Shown: in pieces, positions 58,995 to 64,000 of the stretch
How positions within the stretch are numbered: position 1 is the stretch's first letter
Layout: every line of letters starts with the position of its first letter
NCBI RefSeq assembly: GCF_901709675.1
Contig: NC_051101.1
Location: forward strand, 1,606,501-1,670,500
Reading direction: 5' to 3'
From: Syngnathus acus
Taxonomy: Eukaryota; Chordata; Actinopteri; Syngnathiformes; Syngnathidae
Length of the DNA: 64,000 bases
Made by a program: the position numbers and the translations under genes
The notes under the pieces: generated by a model
Database searches by the model: none
Told to the model about the DNA's origin: nothing
The model's input: the letters and a program-made list of their open reading frames with translations, nothing else

Positions 58995-60836
58995 CTGGCC
59001 AATCGTACTTCAGTGCGGTACTTGTGGCGAATGCTGGTCCTCAAAGCCATCGAGGAGCCGGGAAGGAAGGCCAGGCAGCAGCTCTTCCCATGGTCCTGGG
59101 CCACCTTGCCTTCCAGGATGCATGCCAAGAAGGTCCCACACAGACCTGTGAGCCAAACACACTGTAAGAGCCCAATAGCGGCCGGCGGATACCACTGGGC
59201 GCTCTCAACGCGTACAGATGCCGCAGTCATCGCAGCAGTCCAGCGTGTTAGAGCTCCAGTCGGACACGGCGTACTGGTGGATGCTCACTTGAGGCTGGGA
59301 GCTGATCACGCTGGGCTGGAAAGTCTCGGCTGCCGCAAGTGGAGAAGGGAAACGTTGGCCATTGCGCCTGCACACTCTCGGGGAGGCTCTTATAGGTGGC
59401 CCGCCTGGAGTGTAGCGCACCACTCAAAAGGGTGCAGCCAACGTGATACATTTTTGATTTTATTTTCTTATCAGCTGGCAGTAATTGAAGAGCGAGGAGG
59501 AATGAAAATGGAGCAAATGTGGCGTGTACATACCATCTCAGGAGCGTGACACGAGAACTAATTGTTCATGGTGAATGTGTTTATATTTGCGCAGTACGTT
59601 TTATTCTCGCCATCCGAATGAACAAATCATCCATTCATGCACTTGTCCTCAGCTGGGTCGCACCCGAGCTGGAGCCGAGCCCTGCTGACTTGTAATTTTC
59701 TTTTTGAGCATTTCACTGCATAAATGTAGAAATTTAAAAAGGGAACCGTGTCAATTTCACTCTGAAACCCCTGCACGGCAACAGAGGAAGTGAAAATGTT
59801 TTGCGTCATTGGGTTTAACTGGAAAAAAGACAACGTGGCTGTCTCCCGTGCTTCTCCACACCGGTGGGGTGCGGCATCGAACGAATAATGAGGGCCACAC
59901 CACACAAAAACAACAAAGACACCACAGCCACCACTGCCTCAGAAATTGACAAAGCAGGCCCTAAATACAAGAGCAGGAGTGGCTGGCGGGAGTTGATTGG
60001 TTGACAGGGGCAGGGCCGACAAGAAGCGCTGGAAGCAAACAACAAAAGAGCAAGAAGACAATATATCTCACTGTGTATTAAAAGGGACACAATATAGCTA
60101 ACGACTACTTAGTTACTTACAAGAGTATCATTGTTAAAGTGTAATGCGCCATCAAGCTGCGCCGGGTTCCAAACCAGAGCAGAAGTAAAAGCAACATCTG
60201 CACTATTGCGCGAGCACAAAATTTACCAGAAGACCCTCAGTCGAGACAAACATAACCACAAGATGATTCAGTTCCTCACACTTTAAGCCAATGAGATGTT
60301 TGCGAACATAAAGTGGTCAGGAAAAGTAATGACGGTTATTTGTTCTTGTAAGCTGAGAAAATGCAATTGAAGTTGTTTTGATAGGTCACGGTCAGTAATT
60401 GGACGTTTGAATGGTGACGTCACCACAATGGATTTGAAATACAACAATCCAGATGTTGCAGAAGACAATCGTTAGTAGGTTTCACGAAAATATGCCCATT
60501 TAGGGGTTGCAATGGAGCGAGAAATTACTCTACTCTTCCAGCTGTTCCACTCCTCTCTTGGCTTCTCTGTGCAGCAATTATATTTGCATTCTTTGTGGAG
60601 GATAAAGAATAAATGCCTGTCAGTATTCTTATGTGGTCTGTCTACACGGTTTAGCATGATTTGCGTCCAGATATACATTCTTTAAAGGGTAAGCGCCGCA
60701 TAGAAGCTAAGAGCTAGCCCGCGTGCCTATACGGCGTTTCCCATTGTGTGTTAGCATTCAGCTAGCAGAGGCTATTTGCGTGAATCTCGTTGGTTTACTT
60801 ACGTTGATAGCTTGCTGCCTCTTTGTCATTGTCCAT
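58995..60836 (-). CDS. cnfn: Cornifelin/PLAC8-family protein, partial
   Basis: Two secure exons on the minus strand. 59329-59216 encodes ISSQPQVSIHQYAVSDWSSN and LDCCDDCGIC. 59145-58995 encodes LCGTFLACILEGKVAQDHGK, SCCLAFLPGSS and MALRTSIRHKYRT. Joined in phase 1 they read DCCDDCGICLCGTF, the hallmark of the cysteine-rich PLAC8 domain. A candidate first exon is 60836-60803 (MDNDKEAASYQ, donor CAAC|GTAAGT), whose phase fits but which is otherwise unsupported. The last exon, expected to carry a second cysteine cluster (LCQ-type), was not found downstream, where repeats begin at 58742. PLAC8/cornifelin proteins are small, and in mammals cornifelin is part of the epidermal cornified envelope. 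The gene may be broken by the transposon block or its last exon may lie further away. Confidence 0.65.
59330..60802. other. Upstream or intronic DNA of the cornifelin-like gene
   Basis: No second gene recognised. A minus-strand frame 60090-59815 has two hydrophobic stretches (CLLALLLFASSAS, ISEAVVAVVSLLFLCGVALI) but no ATG at its head and no homology I recognise. Confidence 0.4.
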
Positions 60837-61190
60837 TTCTGCACTTCCTCATGCAATCCATCTGCCAAAGCACTGCTCAAGGTGGACTGACTTAAGTCAC
60901 CTTTGAAACTCGTCAATTGGACCGCTTGTATCTCAAGGTGCCGTTGTATTGTACAAGTTTAGAAATATTTTCATTCAATTCAAATGTAAAGGTAAAATGT
61001 CAGTCAAATATATACATATATTATGTTTAGGGTTACAAAAAAGCTAAAGATGTCACGTTAAAGTGTGATTGTAATATAGTATTTTGTCATCATTTTGGTG
61101 TTGGTTAGCAAGTGACGGCTGTCAACTGTTCACTCCGCTCTTTGCTTTCTTGTGCATTTCTATTTTCTGTGTTGTGTTTACCGTCTTTTT

Positions 61191-62169
61191 CCGTGCATAA
61201 TGCGCCTCCGTGCATAATACGCACCCTAAAAATGGCATGTCGATGCTGGAAAATAGCCTGTACCCATGTATAATACGCACCCAAATTTTGACTCTTACTT
61301 AAGTCCGTAAACGTAAAATTATTTCAGAAAAAAGATCATCTTTGGGAACAACCGGATGTTGTTCTGCCGGTCAGTATCACTGCGCATGCGCTAGCAAACT
61401 CGATAGCGAAGAAATGTTTCGGATTTGTGTAGGGTACATTGTGACAGCAAACGAGCAGGTGATCGAGCAAGCGTCTGATACGAGAGCATTGTGTTCGTAT
61501 GGAGCGTGTTTGAAGTGAACAGCAGAGAAGAAAGGAACAAGGCAAAGTGTTGTGAAATAAAATATTACCTGTAATACGCATTTAGGTAGAGAACTGAACT
61601 CTCGCTCTTTATATAGCTGACGTGTCTTGCGCATCCGTTCTGCGCATCTGTAATGGCGGCCTCCGTATGATATCCGGTTTGCGATGGAGATTAAAAAACA
61701 AACAATATTTGACAATAACACACCATCAAGGATTGGACCATCGCATCAAACGATGTGTCGTCAATTATGAATTTTACTAAGTGTGTTGGGCCGGATGGCT
61801 GAATGGGATGCGCGATTGACGTGTCTTGCGCATCCGTTCTGCGCCTACTGTCATGGCGGCCTCCGTATGATATCCGGTCTGCGATGGAGATTAAAAAACA
61901 AACAATATTTGACAATAACACACCATCAAGGATTGCACCATCGTATCAAACGATGTGTCGTCAATTATGAATTTTACTGACTAAGTGTGTTGGGCAGGAT
62001 GGCTGAATGTGATGCGCGATTGACAACAAACAAGAAGAAAGGTGTGATTTCAAGTTTTATTTCGAGGGAGATTTTCTTCAAAAATTGTTGTACCCATGCA
62101 TAATGCGCACCCCAGATTTTAGGACAATAAATTAATTAAATTTTGCGCATTATGCACGGAAAAAGACGG
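61191..62169 (-). mobile_element. TA-flanked MITE, copy 2, inverted and internally duplicated
   Basis: Ends CCGTCTTTTTCCGTGCATAA and TTATGCACGGAAAAAGACGG with TA on each side. The interior matches the MITE at 50852-51639 in reverse. An internal block of roughly 200 bases (from 'cttgcgcatccgttctgcgc' through 'gatgtgtcgtcaattatgaa') is present twice in tandem, at about 61624-61773 and 61823-61972, which accounts for its extra length. Confidence 0.75.
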
Positions 62170-62618
62170 TACATCCTATCGTCTTCACAGGTCTTCAACC
62201 TCGTCTTCCTGTTGGTGTGCATTGACAATTGTTTCATTTCATAGGATTCTTTTTTTAGGCTTTCTGATGATACCTAGTGAACACTGAAAAAAAATAGGGA
62301 TGATGCTGTTGCAGAAGATTTTTCCACGGCATCCACATCAGTCACGCACTGTCTGTCTGCCTGCTTGAAAACATTTTTTTATTTTACATGTCTGCAGAAC
62401 TTTTTTTTTGTTTTGCCCAAGCATGTCACAATTTCCTCCAAGGCAAAAATAAGACTCAAGCTAAGTTTGCATCTGTCCTAAAGTGTGAGGATTCGGTTCC
62501 CAAAATTGTGACTTCTCCTTTTTTTTCTCATCCATCCAGTTTTGGCTGCAAAAAACGCTTTGCTTGAGCCACTTTGCAGTGTGCAGGTCAACGTGCTGCC
62601 TCGGCATCTGCAGCAAAC
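62170..62618. other. Upstream region of the CXCR3-like gene
   Basis: AT-rich, with no coding signal or clear TATA box close to the start codon. Confidence 0.4.
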
Positions 62619-64000
62619 ATGGATGATTACGAAGTAACCACCGAGGACTACTGGGTGAGTGGCGCGCTTTTGTTTCCAAAGCTTTTCCAGTAACAAGCTT
62701 GCATTATGGGTGGAAGAAAAATGCTTCTGTTGTTTCTTGCTATTGGATTGATATTTTTCTCCATATTTGGAGTGCTGTTATCATATCCCGGATGAATCTC
62801 TAATTAAAAGCAAAACTATTTTCTCTCTTATTGCACTAGGGGAAAGCAAAATATGGAAAGCAACCTCACATATATTTGGGCAAATGCTTTCCTAGGTCCA
62901 GTGGTGCACAACATTGGGGTGCAAATGACAAGCTCCGTTCTAATACTGAATAAATCCCTTTGCTTTATTCAGAGAAAATTGTCACGTGCACTAAACCAAC
63001 ACCTGTGAATTTTTGGCTCTGTTTGAAAAGTTCATCGTGTTTTGAGTGACTGCCTTTTTTTTTAAAGAAAGAGAGCTCTTGGGAGCAAATCTTTCTGGGG
63101 GACACGTGGAGTACAAAAAATCTGAAGCTCACTAACTCACTTCCAGCAGACATAACAATTTTCTGCTTTTGGGGTGAGGACAGGAGGGGAGAGAGTAATT
63201 CTGATGATTGATGGACGTGGTTGTGTGTCTGCAGATATTTGATGACTACGACAACTACACATTGACGCCGGAAACCAGCAAGACATACGCGACGCCCTGC
63301 CCTAACGAGGACATCTACGTGTTTGCGCAGCGATATCTTCCCGTTGTCTTTATCCTGGTCTTCCTCCTGGCCGTAGTGGGCAACGTGCTGGTGCTGTGCG
63401 TGATCCGGCGCTACCGTAGCTCCCGTGGCGGCGGCTGCTCCTTTTCCCTGACCGACACCTTCCTCCTGCACCTGGCCATCTCCGACCTGCTGCTGGCCTT
63501 CACGCTGCCACTCTTCGCCACCCAGTGGGCCCACCAGTGGGTGTTCGGCAAGGCGCTCTGCAAGATTTCGGGTGCTCTCTTCTCGCTCAACCGCTACAGC
63601 GGCATCCTTTTCCTGGCCTGCATCAGTTTCGACCGCTACCTGGCCATCGTCCACGCCGTCAGCTCTGGCTGGAAACGCACCACCTGCCAGGCGCAGGTGG
63701 CCTGCGCCATCATCTGGGTGGTCTGCCTGGTCCTGGGCGGGGTGGACATCACCTTCAAGCAGGTGGGCGAGGTGAATGTGGGCGAGGCCCGCTCGCCGCT
63801 CCTGTGCCAGGTGTGGTTCCCCGCCAACGCAGCACAGTGGCAGGCCAGCCTGCAGCTGCTCAGCGTGAGCCTGGGCTTCGGGCTCCCGCTCCTAATCATG
63901 CTGTACTGCTACATCCGGATCTTCCGCTCGTTGTGCAACGCCACCCGCCGGCAAAAGCGCAAGTCCCTGCGCCTCATCGTCTCGCTAGTGTCCGTCTTCG
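62619..64000 (+). CDS. cxcr3: CXCR3-like chemokine receptor, cut by window end
   Basis: Exon 1 at 62619-62654 encodes MDDYEVTTEDYW. Exon 2 starts at 63235 after TCTGCAG and runs beyond the window, joined in phase 0. The N-terminus is rich in acidic residues and tyrosines (EDYWIFDDYDNYT), as in CXC receptors whose tyrosines are sulphated. Visible: TM1 with GN, TM2 with LHLAISDLLLAFTLPLF, WVFG in the first loop, the LCKI cysteine, TM3 ending SFDRYLAIVHAV with an intact DRY, TM4, the second-loop cysteine (LLCQVWF) and TM5 (GFGLPLLIMLYCY). The pattern ALCKISGALFSLNRYSGILF is nearest CXCR3. Ligands would be CXCL9-11-like chemokines guiding T-cell or macrophage traffic. Which of the fish CXCR3 paralogues it is cannot be decided here. 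Confidence 0.75.

Noticed and set aside
59815-60090. Minus-strand frame with two hydrophobic segments
   Set aside because: Begins without ATG and has no homology I recognise. It could be an exon, but nothing supports it.
1-64000. CRISPR arrays, bacterial operons or phage genes
   Set aside because: None seen; the window is vertebrate nuclear DNA with spliced genes.

Overview
This is nuclear DNA from a teleost fish. Genes are split into short exons with consensus splice sites, except the single-exon Toll-like receptor. The repeats (tRNA-derived SINE, CR1/L2-group LINEs, hAT elements, TGGA arrays) are typical of fish, and TLR21 is found in fish and birds but not placental mammals. The species cannot be named from the sequence.

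About 0.4-37 kb holds seven immunoglobulin-superfamily genes related to the CEACAM family. Six begin with a signal peptide and an N-terminal V-like domain lacking the usual disulphide cysteines, as in CEACAM N-domains. C2-type domains follow, and several exon joins read Y-G-P-D/E, the motif found at CEACAM domain joins. Five genes (445-1831, 10282-12389, 18481-20249, 23293-28132, 30412-36812) end in a small exon encoding a GPI-anchor-type hydrophobic tail. Two (4709-9456 and 13191-16968) have a transmembrane segment, and the second carries an ITIM and an ITSM. The exon models of all seven add up to whole numbers of codons. One (18481-20249) lacks the V-like domain and has unusual extra cysteines.

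About 37.7-45.6 kb holds pafah1b3 (minus) head-to-head with prr19 (plus), then a single-exon tlr21 (minus). The pafah1b3 product has lost three of its five active-site residues. The prr19 reading frame carries an apparent one-base frameshift. In human, PAFAH1B3, PRR19 and CNFN are neighbours in the 19q13.2 region that also carries CEACAM genes, so this window looks like conserved microsynteny.

About 45.7-62.2 kb is mostly mobile DNA: LINE fragments, hAT elements, two inverted copies of a TA-flanked MITE, and a composite hAT structure with a LINE nested in it and another hAT nested in the LINE. A partial cornifelin/PLAC8-family gene lies at 59-60.8 kb. The window ends inside a CXCR3-like chemokine receptor (62619 onward).

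The region as a whole looks like an immune-surface locus: paired GPI-anchored and ITIM-bearing CEACAM-like receptors beside a nucleic-acid-sensing TLR and a chemokine receptor. All exon models come from reading splice sites and phases by eye, and transcript data were not available.
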